From: DAOTXL01 sp034435455
GTDB taxonomy: Bacteria; Chloroflexota; Anaerolineae; JAAYZQ01
DNA: 23,087 nt
Direction: 5' to 3'
Assembly (NCBI GenBank): GCA_034435455.1
Contig: DAOTXL010000127.1
Span: 1 to 23,087 of the forward strand
Within the stretch, counting starts at the first letter, position 1, and every line of letters starts with the position of its first letter. The notes below the pieces were generated by a model. The model ran no database searches. It saw only the letters and a list, made by a program, of their open reading frames with translations, and had not been told where the DNA came from. Below, piece by piece: positions 6,596 through 13,485 of the stretch. The position numbers were made by a program, and so were the translations under genes.

Positions 6596-7129
6596 ATGTG
6601 GCCCACAAACGGCAGGTCGGTGCTTCCCTGGATCGGCATCTGCGTTCTGGCCCTGGCCGCTCTGGCAGGGTGTGCGGAGGTGCAGGTGGTGGATACGACC
6701 CCTGCCCCTGTTTCGCCGGAGGTGTTTGACAGCCCGCTCTCAGGGCAGAGCGCGCGGCATAATCTGGCCATCCTGGCCGTGGATTTCGATCCATCGCTGG
6801 ACTACCAGCAGTTGATCCTCCGCCGCCAATTGGTGGCGCTGTTGGTGGCCGTGGAGAACGATGGAGCCGGCCTGGAGCGGAATGTGGTCGTGCGGGCGCA
6901 GCTTTCCACGCCGGACGATCCCGCCTGGCTCCTCAGCCAGGAGGCGGTGATCGCCTCCATCGCCGCCGGTCAGATTCAGATCGCACGTTTCACCCGGTTG
7001 GGAGAGATTCCCTATCACCCGACCTATCGCCTGGAGGTGAGGGTCGAACCGGTGGAGGGAGAGGATACCCTGGACGATAACCACAGGGTTTTCGACATTC
7101 AGATCCCCCCAAAAGAGGGCAAGCCCTGA
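6596..7129 (+). CDS. Lipoprotein with Ig-like (CARDB-type) domain, function unknown
   Basis: 177 residues from ATG 6596 with a consensus SD (AGGAGG). The N-terminus has a short polar part, a hydrophobic stretch and the lipobox LAGC (cleavage before Cys26), so it is a predicted lipoprotein. After a linker, residues about 55-172 are strand-rich, with repeated patterns (LAILAVDFDP, LVALLVAVENDGA, NVVVRAQLS, QIQIARFTRLG, YRLEVRVEPVEG, DDNHRVFDIQIP) typical of an extracellular beta-sandwich of the CARDB type. There is no catalytic motif. It starts a plus-strand cluster with two DUF881 proteins, so a cell-envelope role is likely, but I do not recognise a named family. Confidence 0.75.
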   Translation: MWPTNGRSVLPWIGICVLALAALAGCAEVQVVDTTPAPVSPEVFDSPLSGQSARHNLAILAVDFDPSLDYQQLILRRQLVALLVAVENDGAGLERNVVVRAQLSTPDDPAWLLSQEAVIASIAAGQIQIARFTRLGEIPYHPTYRLEVRVEPVEGEDTLDDNHRVFDIQIPPKEGKP

Positions 7130-7192
7130 CGCACAGGTCTTGAGCCGGGGACCGCTTTTTTCGCCGTGTCCTTTGTCTGCACGGAATAGCCC

Positions 7193-7921
7193 TTGACTCG
7201 CCATCGTATCACCCGCAATCTATCGCTCGCACTGGCCAGCCTGATCCTGGGCCTGTTGCTGAGCCTGGAGCGGCAGCCCCCCGCCGCGACGACCGTCGGC
7301 CCCACGGCCGGTGGGCCGGGCAGGATCCAATCCAGCGTGCAGCACCTGGAGGCGGAGCAACAGGCGCTCAAGGCCGAGCTGGCGAGAGTGCGCCAGGAGC
7401 TGGCGGAGCAGCAACAGCAGGTCGCCGCCAACAGCGATCGGCTCCGATCTTTGAAGGCCGAAACCGACCGGCAACGGCTTCTGGCCGGCTTGGCCCCGGT
7501 GCAGGGGCCGGGGGTGCTGATCACCCTGGATGACAGCGCCGTCCAGATCCCACCGGGCGCCGATCCGAATGCGTACCTCGTCCACGAGTATGACCTGCGG
7601 GACATTGTCAATCTGCTATGGATGGCCGGTTCGGAGGCGGTGGCCATCAATGACGAGCGCCTGGTGAACAGTTCCTCGGTGTATTGTGTGGGCAGCACGG
7701 TGATGGTCAACAGCACGCGCCTCTCTCCCCCCTATGTCATCCGGGCCATCGGCAATCCGCGCCTCCAGCAGGATTACCTGCGCAACCCCTCCTATCTGAA
7801 CGCACTGAAGGAAAAACAGCGCCTGTATGGGCTTCGGTTTGAGGTGGTGGCCACCGCCAACCTGACGTTGCCGGCCTATAGCGGTGGGTTTCTCATCCGG
7901 TATGCCCGGCCGAGGGAATGA
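7193..7921 (+). CDS. DUF881 family membrane-anchored coiled-coil protein, copy 1
   Basis: 242 residues. The proposed start is TTG 7193 with a weak SD (GGAA), so the exact start is uncertain. Residues about 9-26 are a membrane anchor. About 45-95 form a coiled coil rich in Gln, Glu and Ala (LEAEQQALKAELARVRQEL and onward). The DUF881 domain follows with the typical GPGVLITLDDS, the DIVNLLWMAGSEAVAINDERL segment and PPYVIRAIGNP. The fold and layout are those of YlxW/YlxX-type proteins, often found near division and cell-wall genes; the molecular role is not established. The stop overlaps the start of the second copy (ATGA), so the two are translationally coupled and may act together. Confidence 0.85.
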   Translation: MTRHRITRNLSLALASLILGLLLSLERQPPAATTVGPTAGGPGRIQSSVQHLEAEQQALKAELARVRQELAEQQQQVAANSDRLRSLKAETDRQRLLAGLAPVQGPGVLITLDDSAVQIPPGADPNAYLVHEYDLRDIVNLLWMAGSEAVAINDERLVNSSSVYCVGSTVMVNSTRLSPPYVIRAIGNPRLQQDYLRNPSYLNALKEKQRLYGLRFEVVATANLTLPAYSGGFLIRYARPRE

Positions 7922-8613
7922 TGAGCACCCGTGGCGAGCAAGACAGGAAAAAAGGGGGAGGCGGCTGGCTGTCCCTGACGGCGCTCAGCCTGGTGCTGGG
8001 GCTGTTGCTGGTGGTGCAACTGCGCGCACAGCAGACGGCTCCTACCCTGGCCGGCGGTCAGGAATGGGAATTTGTCGTCGCCGACCTGATCGAAGGCAAT
8101 GCCCGCCTGCGGGGAGAGGTGGAGGCGCTCCGGGCGCAACTGGCCGGGCTTCAGGAGGCCACAGGCAGCGGTGCCGTCTTGCAATCGCTTGTGGATGAGA
8201 CAAACCAACTGCGGATCGCCAACGGCCTGGTCGAGGTTTCGGGGCCGGGGGTGGAGGTGGTGATCTCCGGCCCGGTCAGTGGGCCGGACCTGCAAGACCT
8301 GCTGAATGAATTGCGCAACGCCGGGGCCGAGGCCCTGGCCGTCAATGGGCGGCGGATCGTGGTCTGGTCGGCCATCGGCTCCAATGGCCGGGAGGTGACG
8401 ATGGATGGCCGGCCGGTGGAGCCGCCCTATCGCCTACAAGCCATCGGCGATGCCCACACCCTGGAGGTCGCCCTGATGCGCCCCGGTGGGTTGGTCAGCC
8501 TGCTCCGGCAGGCCCGGCCCAGCCTCTCCATCGTGGTCAGCCAGCAGGAAAGGCTGACGTTGCCGGTGTACGATCAGCCCCTGGAGTTTGCCTACGCCCG
8601 ACCGGTGGAGTGA
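7918..8613 (+). CDS. DUF881 family membrane-anchored coiled-coil protein, copy 2
   Basis: 231 residues; ATG at 7918 overlaps the previous stop by 4 bases (a second ATG follows at 7921). Layout repeats copy 1: a charged N-terminus, a membrane segment about 18-35, a coiled coil about 58-95, then the DUF881 domain with SGPGVEVVISG, DLLNELRNAGAEALAVNGRRI and PPYRLQAIGD. The two share order and motifs but are clearly diverged, pointing to an old tandem duplication. The pair, with the upstream lipoprotein, likely forms an envelope complex; this is inference from operon structure. Confidence 0.87.
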   Translation: MMSTRGEQDRKKGGGGWLSLTALSLVLGLLLVVQLRAQQTAPTLAGGQEWEFVVADLIEGNARLRGEVEALRAQLAGLQEATGSGAVLQSLVDETNQLRIANGLVEVSGPGVEVVISGPVSGPDLQDLLNELRNAGAEALAVNGRRIVVWSAIGSNGREVTMDGRPVEPPYRLQAIGDAHTLEVALMRPGGLVSLLRQARPSLSIVVSQQERLTLPVYDQPLEFAYARPVE

Positions 8614-8621
8614 GGCGGGAA

Positions 8622-8656
8622 GCGTGAAACGTAAAGCGTAAGGCGTAGGGCGTCAG
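8622..8656. repeat. Five-unit heptamer repeat (NCGTNRR type) between convergent genes
   Basis: Five consecutive 7-bp units are GCGTGAA, ACGTAAA, GCGTAAG, GCGTAGG and GCGTCAG. The last unit contains the stop codon of the minus-strand aminoacyl-transferase gene (8653-8655). The same unit type recurs at 9879-9899 and 18225-18252. Confidence 0.75.
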
Positions 8657-9834
8657 GGGATGAGGCCGAGCATCCGTCCCACCTTGCTGAACTTTTCCAG
8701 CACAAAGGCCATCTGCGCGTCGGTGTGGGTGGCCATGTAGCTGGTGCGCAGCAGCGACAGGTTGGGGGGCACGGCCGGGGGGATAACGGGGTTGGTGTAG
8801 ACCCCCTCCTCGAACAGCAGCTTCCAGATGAGGAAGGTGGCGTTCATGTCGCCGATGATGATGGGGATGATCGGCGTCTGGCTGGAACCGGTGTTGAAAC
8901 CGAGCTTCTGAAACTCCTGCCGCATGGAGTGGCCGATGTAGTTGACCCGTTGGATCCGTTCCGGTTCTTCGATCATTACGTCCAGGGCCGCCGACACCGC
9001 CGCCACGTTGCCCGGTGGCATGGAGGCGCTGAAGATGAGGGAGCGGGCATGGTGTTGGATGTAATGGATGACCGGCTCCGAACCGGCCACAAACCCCCCT
9101 AGCGAAGCGAACGACTTGCTAAAGGTGCCCATCACCAGGTCCACCTCATCGTTTACCCCCAGGTGGATGGCCGTGCCCTTTCCACCGCCCAGGATGCCGA
9201 TGGAGTGAGCGTCGTCCACCATCAGCCGGGCGTTGTACTTGCGGCACAGGGCGGCAATCTCCGGCAGAGGGGCGATGTCGCCGCCCATGCTGAACACACC
9301 ATCCACCACCACCAGCTTGCCGGCCTCCACCGGGATCTGGCTCAGCACCCGCTCCAGGTCCGCCATGTCGTTGTGCCGAAAGCGTTTCATCGTCCCGAAC
9401 GACAGACGACAGCCGTCCACAATGCTGGCATGGTCATCCTTGTCGGTGATGACATAATCACCCCGACCGACCAGGGCAGAGATGGTGCCCAGGTTGGTCT
9501 GGTAGCCGGTGCTGAACACCAACGCCGCCTCTTTTTCCACATACTCGGCCAGGCGCTTTTCCAGCTCCAGGTGCCAGGCCAGCGTGCCGTTCAGAAAGCG
9601 GGATCCGGTGCAGCTTGTGCCAAAGTGACGGGTTGCCTCGATGGCTGCTTCCCGCACTTTGGGATGGGTGGTGAGCCCCAGATAGTTGTTGGACCCGATC
9701 ATGACCAGGCGTTTGCCGCTGACGGTAACTTCGGTGCCCTCCGTGTCGTCCAGGGGCATAAAGTAGGGATAGAAACCGGAGGCCTGCAGGTCTCTGGCAT
9801 CGGTAAATTTCCAGCATTTTTCAAAAAGATCCAT
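8653..9834 (-). CDS. PLP-dependent alpha-oxoamine synthase (serine palmitoyltransferase/KBL-like)
   Basis: This family condenses an amino acid with an acyl-CoA and releases CO2. Starting at ATG 9834 (SD AGAGGA) it has 393 residues, normal for the family; the longer frame upstream overlaps fmdB and is rejected. Visible are GSNNYLGL (47-54), GSRFLNGT (77-84), STGYQTNLG, DHASIVDG (134-141, His stacking on PLP), VDDAHSIG (206-213) and the PLP lysine Lys240 in GTFSKSFASLGG. The N-terminal FYPYF segment and the GSRFLNGTL and RHNDM strings look more like bacterial serine palmitoyltransferase-type enzymes than E. coli BioF, but KBL or BioF activity cannot be excluded. It lies 61 bp downstream of the FmdB gene and is likely cotranscribed with it. 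No acyl carrier or lipid genes are nearby. Confidence 0.85.
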   Translation of the reverse strand: MDLFEKCWKFTDARDLQASGFYPYFMPLDDTEGTEVTVSGKRLVMIGSNNYLGLTTHPKVREAAIEATRHFGTSCTGSRFLNGTLAWHLELEKRLAEYVEKEAALVFSTGYQTNLGTISALVGRGDYVITDKDDHASIVDGCRLSFGTMKRFRHNDMADLERVLSQIPVEAGKLVVVDGVFSMGGDIAPLPEIAALCRKYNARLMVDDAHSIGILGGGKGTAIHLGVNDEVDLVMGTFSKSFASLGGFVAGSEPVIHYIQHHARSLIFSASMPPGNVAAVSAALDVMIEEPERIQRVNYIGHSMRQEFQKLGFNTGSSQTPIIPIIIGDMNATFLIWKLLFEEGVYTNPVIPPAVPPNLSLLRTSYMATHTDAQMAFVLEKFSKVGRMLGLIP

Positions 9835-9878
9835 CGGTTTTTTCCTCTGCTTTCCTGGGTGGACTTGTGGAGAGCCCA

Positions 9879-9899
9879 GTGTGAGACGTAAGGCGTCAG
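9879..9899. repeat. Three-unit heptamer repeat at the fmdB 3' end
   Basis: The units GTGTGAG, ACGTAAG and GCGTCAG are contiguous, and the last contains the fmdB stop codon (9896-9898). The arrangement is like that at the 3' end of the next gene (8650-8656). Confidence 0.65.
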
Positions 9900-10135
9900 T
9901 GGCTGCAGGTGGCGCAACTGGTTGCGCGGCACGAAGCGCAACTGTGTCCCGTCCCGCTGACGGTGTGGGTTTCGCCGCTGCTGCTTTTGCTGATGGCGGC
10001 AAACAGGGAGACGACCCGTGAGGTGTGGGGGCTGCCGCAGCGGACACATTCGGCTGGCGCGTCTGCCTGGCTCATGGAGCGCAATTTTTCGAACGTCGTA
10101 TGGCAATCGGCGCAACGGTATTCGTAAATAGGCAT
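9896..10135 (-). CDS. FmdB/Zn-ribbon family small regulatory protein
   Basis: 79 residues from ATG 10135, which begins the family signature MPIYEYRCADC. An ATG five codons upstream is possible but is not at the conserved start. Two CX2C knuckles (CADC at about 8-11 and CVRC at about 30-33) form a zinc ribbon. The C-terminal tail is Cys-rich (HSCASCRATSCATC), common in FmdB homologues of this kind. The name comes from a putative regulator of formamidase; the true function is unknown. A near-consensus promoter lies at 10204-10232. It is followed by the PLP enzyme gene in the same direction. Confidence 0.87.
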   Translation of the reverse strand: MPIYEYRCADCHTTFEKLRSMSQADAPAECVRCGSPHTSRVVSLFAAISKSSSGETHTVSGTGHSCASCRATSCATCSH

Positions 10136-10184
10136 GGTTTGGACCCTCATTCCAACAACAGTTTGTCCACACGGGCCTGGCCAT

Positions 10185-10213
10185 TTGGCCCGCGGGCGGG
10201 TCTATTGTACAAT
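10185..10213 (+). promoter_or_regulatory. Possible promoter for the PAS gene, overlapping the divergent fmdB promoter
   Basis: TTGGCC (10185-10190), a 17-bp spacer and TACAAT (10208-10213). The -10 overlaps the oppositely directed fmdB -10 because of the palindrome ATTGTACAAT. Confidence 0.45.
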
Positions 10214-10232
10214 GTTTTTGTCATTCGGTCAA
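10204..10232 (-). promoter_or_regulatory. Predicted sigma-70 promoter for fmdB
   Basis: On minus, TTGACC (10232-10227), 17-bp spacer and TACAAT (10209-10204), about 70 bp before the fmdB start. Confidence 0.65.
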
Positions 10233-10264
10233 GACAACAGGCAGGTTTTCTCGGCGAGGTTTCT

Positions 10265-10612
10265 GTGATAGAGAGTACCCTTTTGGCGGCTATTCTGGAT
10301 AGCCTCAAAGACCCGGTTCTGTTTGCCGATACGGAACATACGATCCGTTATATGAACAAGGCGGCCGTTGCCTACTATGCGGAGGGCGAGGCTCTGCTCG
10401 GTCGTTCGCTGCTGGATTGCCACAACGAGCGATCGCGGCAGATGATCCAGGAGATCCTGCTGGCGATGCAGACAGAGGGCCTGGAGGAACGCCTCATTAC
10501 CGATGACGAGAAGCACCGCATCTATATGCGCGCCGTGCGCAACGCCGACGGCCAGGTGCTGGGCTACTACGAACGCTACGAGCCGCCGCGCCACCCCCCC
10601 GCTGTTGGGTGA
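10265..10612 (+). CDS. Stand-alone PAS-domain protein
   Basis: 115 residues from GTG 10265 (SD GAGG seven bases upstream). The longer frame upstream overlaps fmdB and the promoter and is rejected. Almost the whole protein is one PAS fold: ILDSLKDPVLFADTEHTIRYMNKAAVAYY (residues about 9-38 with the PAS N-box), LLGRSLLDCHNERSRQMIQEIL, and the C-terminal strands HRIYMRAVRNADGQVLGYYER. The DCHNERS string is typical of a PAS subgroup seen in DUF438-type proteins. There is no output domain, so it is probably a small sensor acting through a partner. It is divergent from fmdB and convergent with mgtE. Confidence 0.8.
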   Translation: MIESTLLAAILDSLKDPVLFADTEHTIRYMNKAAVAYYAEGEALLGRSLLDCHNERSRQMIQEILLAMQTEGLEERLITDDEKHRIYMRAVRNADGQVLGYYERYEPPRHPPAVG

Positions 10613-10662
10613 ATCGGCCAAGGGCCGGCCCCTTTAGCAGGGAACCCGGAACCGGTCGCTCC

Positions 10663-12012
10663 TCACAACCCCAGGATCACCCGCGCGATGGTGAAGTAGA
10701 TGAACAACCCGGTCGCGTCTACCAGGGTGCTCATCACCGGGCCGGAAACGATGGCCGGGTCGATTTTGAACCGGGCCGCCAGCAGCGGCAGCACCGAGCC
10801 CAGGCTGTTGGCCCAGATGACGATGCCCAGGATGGCCAGGGAAACGGTCAGGGCCAGGTCGGTGGTGGAGCCCCAGGTCAGGGCGCGCCCAAAGGCAATG
10901 ATGGCCATGCCCAGACCCAACAACAGGCCGGTGCGCATCTCGTGCCACAGGGAACGCAGGGCGTCCCCCAGGTCAATGTCGCCCACGGCCAAGGCGCGGA
11001 TGATGGTGCTGGTGGTCTGAGAGCCGGCGTTTCCGCCGGTACCGATCAGCAGGGGCACGAAAAAGGAGAGGGCCACCACCGCTTTCAACTCGTCCTCAAA
11101 GTGGCGCAACACACTCCCGGTCAGGCTCTCGGTCACGAACAGGATGAGCAGCCAGCCGATCCGTTTGCGAAAGACGGTAAAGACGCCGGTATCCAGGTAG
11201 GGCCGGTCCAACGGTTGGGCGCCGCCCAGGCGCTGGATGTCCTCCGTGGCCTCATCCTCCAGGACGTCTACCACGTCGTCAATGGTCACCACGCCCAGCA
11301 ATACGCGGTTGGCGTCCACCACCGGCAGGGCCAGCAGGTCGTAGCGGGCCATCAGCCGGGCGCACTCCTCCTGGTCGGCCCCCACCTGGACGTGGATGAC
11401 CTCCGGGTCCATGATCTGTTCCAGGGGGGTGCCCGGATCGGCGACGATGAGCTGGCGCAGGCTGACCACGCCGCACAGCCGCCGCTGTCCATCCACGACA
11501 AAGAGATAGTAGGGGGTTTCGGCCTCCGGCTGCCATTCCCGAATGGCCTGGATGGCGTCGGCGGCGGTCATTCGGCGGCGCAGCGCCAGGAATTCGGAGG
11601 TCATCAGGCCGCCGGCACTGTCGTCGGGGTGGAGCAGGAGGGGACGGATCTCATCGGGGTCCTCCAGGCCGGCCAGCACCGCCTGAGCCTGGTCGGGATG
11701 GAGGTCGCCTAACAGGTCGGCAGCCTCGTCCGGCTCCATCTCGTCCACGATGCGGATAACCGCCTCGGTGGGCAGGGTAGCCACCAGTTCGGCAGCCTCC
11801 TCCTCGTCCATCTCTTCCAGGATGTCGGCCGAGTCGGCCGGGTTGAGTTGAGGCAGCAGCGTTGCCTGGTCTTCGTCGTCCAGTTCGGAGAAAAGCTCTG
11901 CCTGGTCGGCGGGACGCAGGGCCTCGATGATGGCAGTTGCGCCGGCCAGGTCGTCCTGTTCCAGAGCCGTGCGCAGGCGTGCCAGGACGTCGTCCAGGAC
12001 AAAAGGTTCCAT
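10663..12012 (-). CDS. mgtE: MgtE magnesium transporter
   Basis: 449 residues from ATG 12012 with SD GGAGG. Domain order is standard: an acidic helical MgtE_N domain (about 15-120, with repeated Glu/Asp/Ala motifs such as PADQAELFSELDDEDQATLL), two CBS domains (about 125-245, SAGGLMTSEF and LPVVDANRVLLGVVTIDD), then a five-helix membrane domain (about 275-449). The pore signature PLLIGTGGNAGSQT is present. MgtE proteins are Mg2+ channels gated by Mg2+ binding to the N and CBS domains. The SD sits inside a hairpin in a roughly 215-nt leader, which suggests leader control. It is convergent with the PAS gene and divergent from the aldolase gene. Confidence 0.96.
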   Translation of the reverse strand: MEPFVLDDVLARLRTALEQDDLAGATAIIEALRPADQAELFSELDDEDQATLLPQLNPADSADILEEMDEEEAAELVATLPTEAVIRIVDEMEPDEAADLLGDLHPDQAQAVLAGLEDPDEIRPLLLHPDDSAGGLMTSEFLALRRRMTAADAIQAIREWQPEAETPYYLFVVDGQRRLCGVVSLRQLIVADPGTPLEQIMDPEVIHVQVGADQEECARLMARYDLLALPVVDANRVLLGVVTIDDVVDVLEDEATEDIQRLGGAQPLDRPYLDTGVFTVFRKRIGWLLILFVTESLTGSVLRHFEDELKAVVALSFFVPLLIGTGGNAGSQTTSTIIRALAVGDIDLGDALRSLWHEMRTGLLLGLGMAIIAFGRALTWGSTTDLALTVSLAILGIVIWANSLGSVLPLLAARFKIDPAIVSGPVMSTLVDATGLFIYFTIARVILGL

Positions 12013-12228
12013 GAGACACCTCCGGGAGTGGGCTCCCCCCGGAGGCCTGGTTTTCGCGGAGAACTCCTGCCGTCCGAGGGGGCTAGTCTATTCGGTTGGC
12101 AGGTCGAGGACGGGACCCAGGTCCCCTACTACTTGACGCAGGGCTGTCCTCTGTTTTGCTTCCTTCCATCTTGCCAAATATCAAAGGTGATCCAATCGGT
12201 GCCAGACGTCACTGCCCGGTTGACAGCA
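12013..12228 (-). promoter_or_regulatory. Structured mgtE leader with SD-sequestering hairpin (candidate cis-regulatory RNA)
   Basis: Between the predicted start site (about 12228) and the ATG the leader can form several stems: GAGGAC with GTCCTC enclosing GGGACCtgGGTCCC, and CCTGCC with GGCAGG enclosing CCGA/TCGG. Finally an 8-bp perfect hairpin pairs plus-strand 12019-12026 with 12038-12045, and its 3' arm carries the mgtE SD GGAGG. M-box (ykoK) hallmark strings were not found. The region 12013-12477 has no other gene, only this leader and two divergent promoters. Confidence 0.5.
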
Positions 12229-12234
12229 GGAAGG

Positions 12235-12263
12235 ATTATACCCATTGCGGCAGGCCATGTCAA
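12235..12263 (-). promoter_or_regulatory. Predicted consensus sigma-70 promoter for mgtE
   Basis: On minus, TTGACA (12263-12258), a 17-bp spacer and TATAAT (12240-12235), a full consensus match. It implies an about 215-nt untranslated leader. Confidence 0.8.
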
Positions 12264-12332
12264 ATCCACCGGGGGATGTGAAACCGTTTCCAGGGCTGTG
12301 GTGTGGGGTCCTGTTCCCGCCCGCGACCGGGC

Positions 12333-12361
12333 TTGGCATTGCGCCCGAATTGTGATATACT
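12333..12361 (+). promoter_or_regulatory. Predicted promoter for class II aldolase
   Basis: TTGGCA (12333-12338), 17-bp spacer and an extended -10 TGATATACT (TATACT at 12356-12361), about 115 bp before the ATG at 12478. Confidence 0.75.
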
Positions 12362-12477
12362 GGGGCTCAGCTCGAGGAGAACAAGGCTTTCCTCGGTTTG
12401 CCCGTGGTGGAGGCCATTCCACCCTCATGCCTGGGGTGATCATCCCCTCTAAACATAGGATACGAGGAGGAAATAGT

Positions 12478-13428
12478 ATGATTGTCACAACAAAGGACCT
12501 GTTCCGAGTGGCCTATGGCAACTTTGCCGTTGGCGCCTATAACATCAACAACATGGAGCAGTGCATCGGCCTGTTCCAGGGCAACCTCGACTCGCAGGCA
12601 CCTTTCATCATCCAGATCTCCAAAGGGGCGCGCGAATACGCCCGCGTCAAGATGCTGGAAGGGCTGATCCGCACCGCCGAGGAGCTGTGGCCGACGGCCA
12701 TCTTTGCCGTACACCTGGACCACGGCGACGAGGAAACCTGCTACGATTGCATTGATTCCGGCTTCTACAGCTCGGTGATGATTGACGCCTCACACCTGCC
12801 GTTCGAGGAGAATGTGGCCATCACCCGCCGCGTGGTGGAGCGGGCCCACGACCGGGGCGTCAGCGTCGAGGCCGAGTTGGGCATGTTGGGCGGTGTGGAA
12901 GAGCATGTCCGGGTGGATGAAAAGCATGCCATGCTCACCGACCCGGATGAAGCAGCCGAGTTTGTGCGCCGTACCGGCTGCGACAGCCTGGCGGTAGCCA
13001 TCGGCACCAGCCACGGCGCGTACAAGTTCAAGGGGGAGCAGGGCCTGCACTTTGAACGCCTGGCCGAGATCCAGCGGCGTCTGCCCGGCTTCCCCCTGGT
13101 GATGCACGGCTCTTCCTCGGTGCCGCGCGAGGAGGTGGAACGGATCAACGCCGCCGGCGGGGCGCTGGACCCTTCGGCCAAGGGGGTGAACGAGGACGAA
13201 TTTGCCAGGGCCGTGCCCCTGGGCGTGACCAAAGTCAACATTGATACCGATGGCCGTCTGGTGTGGACCCGTGTCCACCGCGAATATTTCCGCGACCAGC
13301 CGGCCAAGTTTGACTTTCGGGGGCCGGGCAAAATCTTTATGGCCGAGTATGCCCGCTTTATCGCCCACAAGAATGAAAAGCTGGGCAGTGCCGGCCAGTT
13401 GGAGCGGGTCCGGGCCGCCCTGGCCTGA
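12478..13428 (+). CDS. fba: Class II fructose-bisphosphate aldolase
   Basis: Reversibly cleaves fructose 1,6-bisphosphate to dihydroxyacetone phosphate and glyceraldehyde 3-phosphate. ATG at 12478 with SD GAGGAGG; 316 residues. Class II features are VHLDHGDE with Asp81 and zinc ligand His82, EAELGMLGG (about 131-139, metal region), AIGTSHGAYKF with His179, MHGSSSVP with His210, and KVNIDTDGR in the phosphate/substrate region. An insert before the last motif (GGALDPSAKGVNEDEF) resembles that of some longer class II enzymes. Longer reading upstream to 11848 crosses the promoter and mgtE and is rejected. It is followed by a strong hairpin and then rpiA. Confidence 0.95.
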   Translation: MIVTTKDLFRVAYGNFAVGAYNINNMEQCIGLFQGNLDSQAPFIIQISKGAREYARVKMLEGLIRTAEELWPTAIFAVHLDHGDEETCYDCIDSGFYSSVMIDASHLPFEENVAITRRVVERAHDRGVSVEAELGMLGGVEEHVRVDEKHAMLTDPDEAAEFVRRTGCDSLAVAIGTSHGAYKFKGEQGLHFERLAEIQRRLPGFPLVMHGSSSVPREEVERINAAGGALDPSAKGVNEDEFARAVPLGVTKVNIDTDGRLVWTRVHREYFRDQPAKFDFRGPGKIFMAEYARFIAHKNEKLGSAGQLERVRAALA

Positions 13429-13434
13429 GGAAAA

Positions 13435-13475
13435 CCTCCAGACCGGCCCGATCTTCAGGGGGGCCGGTCTGGAGG
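13435..13475 (+). terminator. 15-bp perfect inverted repeat between fba and rpiA
   Basis: The arms are 13435-13449 and 13461-13475 (CCTCCAGACCGGCCC and its exact complement) with an 11-nt loop. No T-run follows, so it is not a clear intrinsic terminator. Its 3' arm includes the rpiA SD (GGAGGGG, 13471-13477), so it may act as a partial terminator, an mRNA stabiliser or a translation-blocking hairpin. Confidence 0.6.
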
Positions 13476-13485
13476 GGTCGGTTCG

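Noticed and set aside
8622..8656. CRISPR array
   Set aside because: The units are only 7 bp and contiguous, without spacers of constant length, and no cas genes are near.
10613..10662. Bidirectional terminator (AAGGGCCGGCCCCTTT) between the PAS gene and mgtE
   Set aside because: The stem is only about five pairs with a short T/A tract, too weak to call.
10609..11712. Long plus-strand frame rich in Gln, Gly and His opposite mgtE
   Set aside because: It is an artefact of GC-rich antisense sequence; MgtE on the other strand is unmistakable.
12013..12228. M-box (ykoK) riboswitch before mgtE
   Set aside because: The position and length fit, but the conserved M-box strings were not found by eye, so it is listed only as an unclassified structured leader.
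11848..12477. N-terminal extension of the class II aldolase
   Set aside because: The extension runs over the promoter, the mgtE leader and mgtE; the ATG at 12478 has a perfect SD and a normal aldolase N-terminus.
13435..13475. Classical rho-independent terminator
   Set aside because: The hairpin is strong, but no T-run follows and it overlaps the rpiA SD, so simple termination is doubtful.
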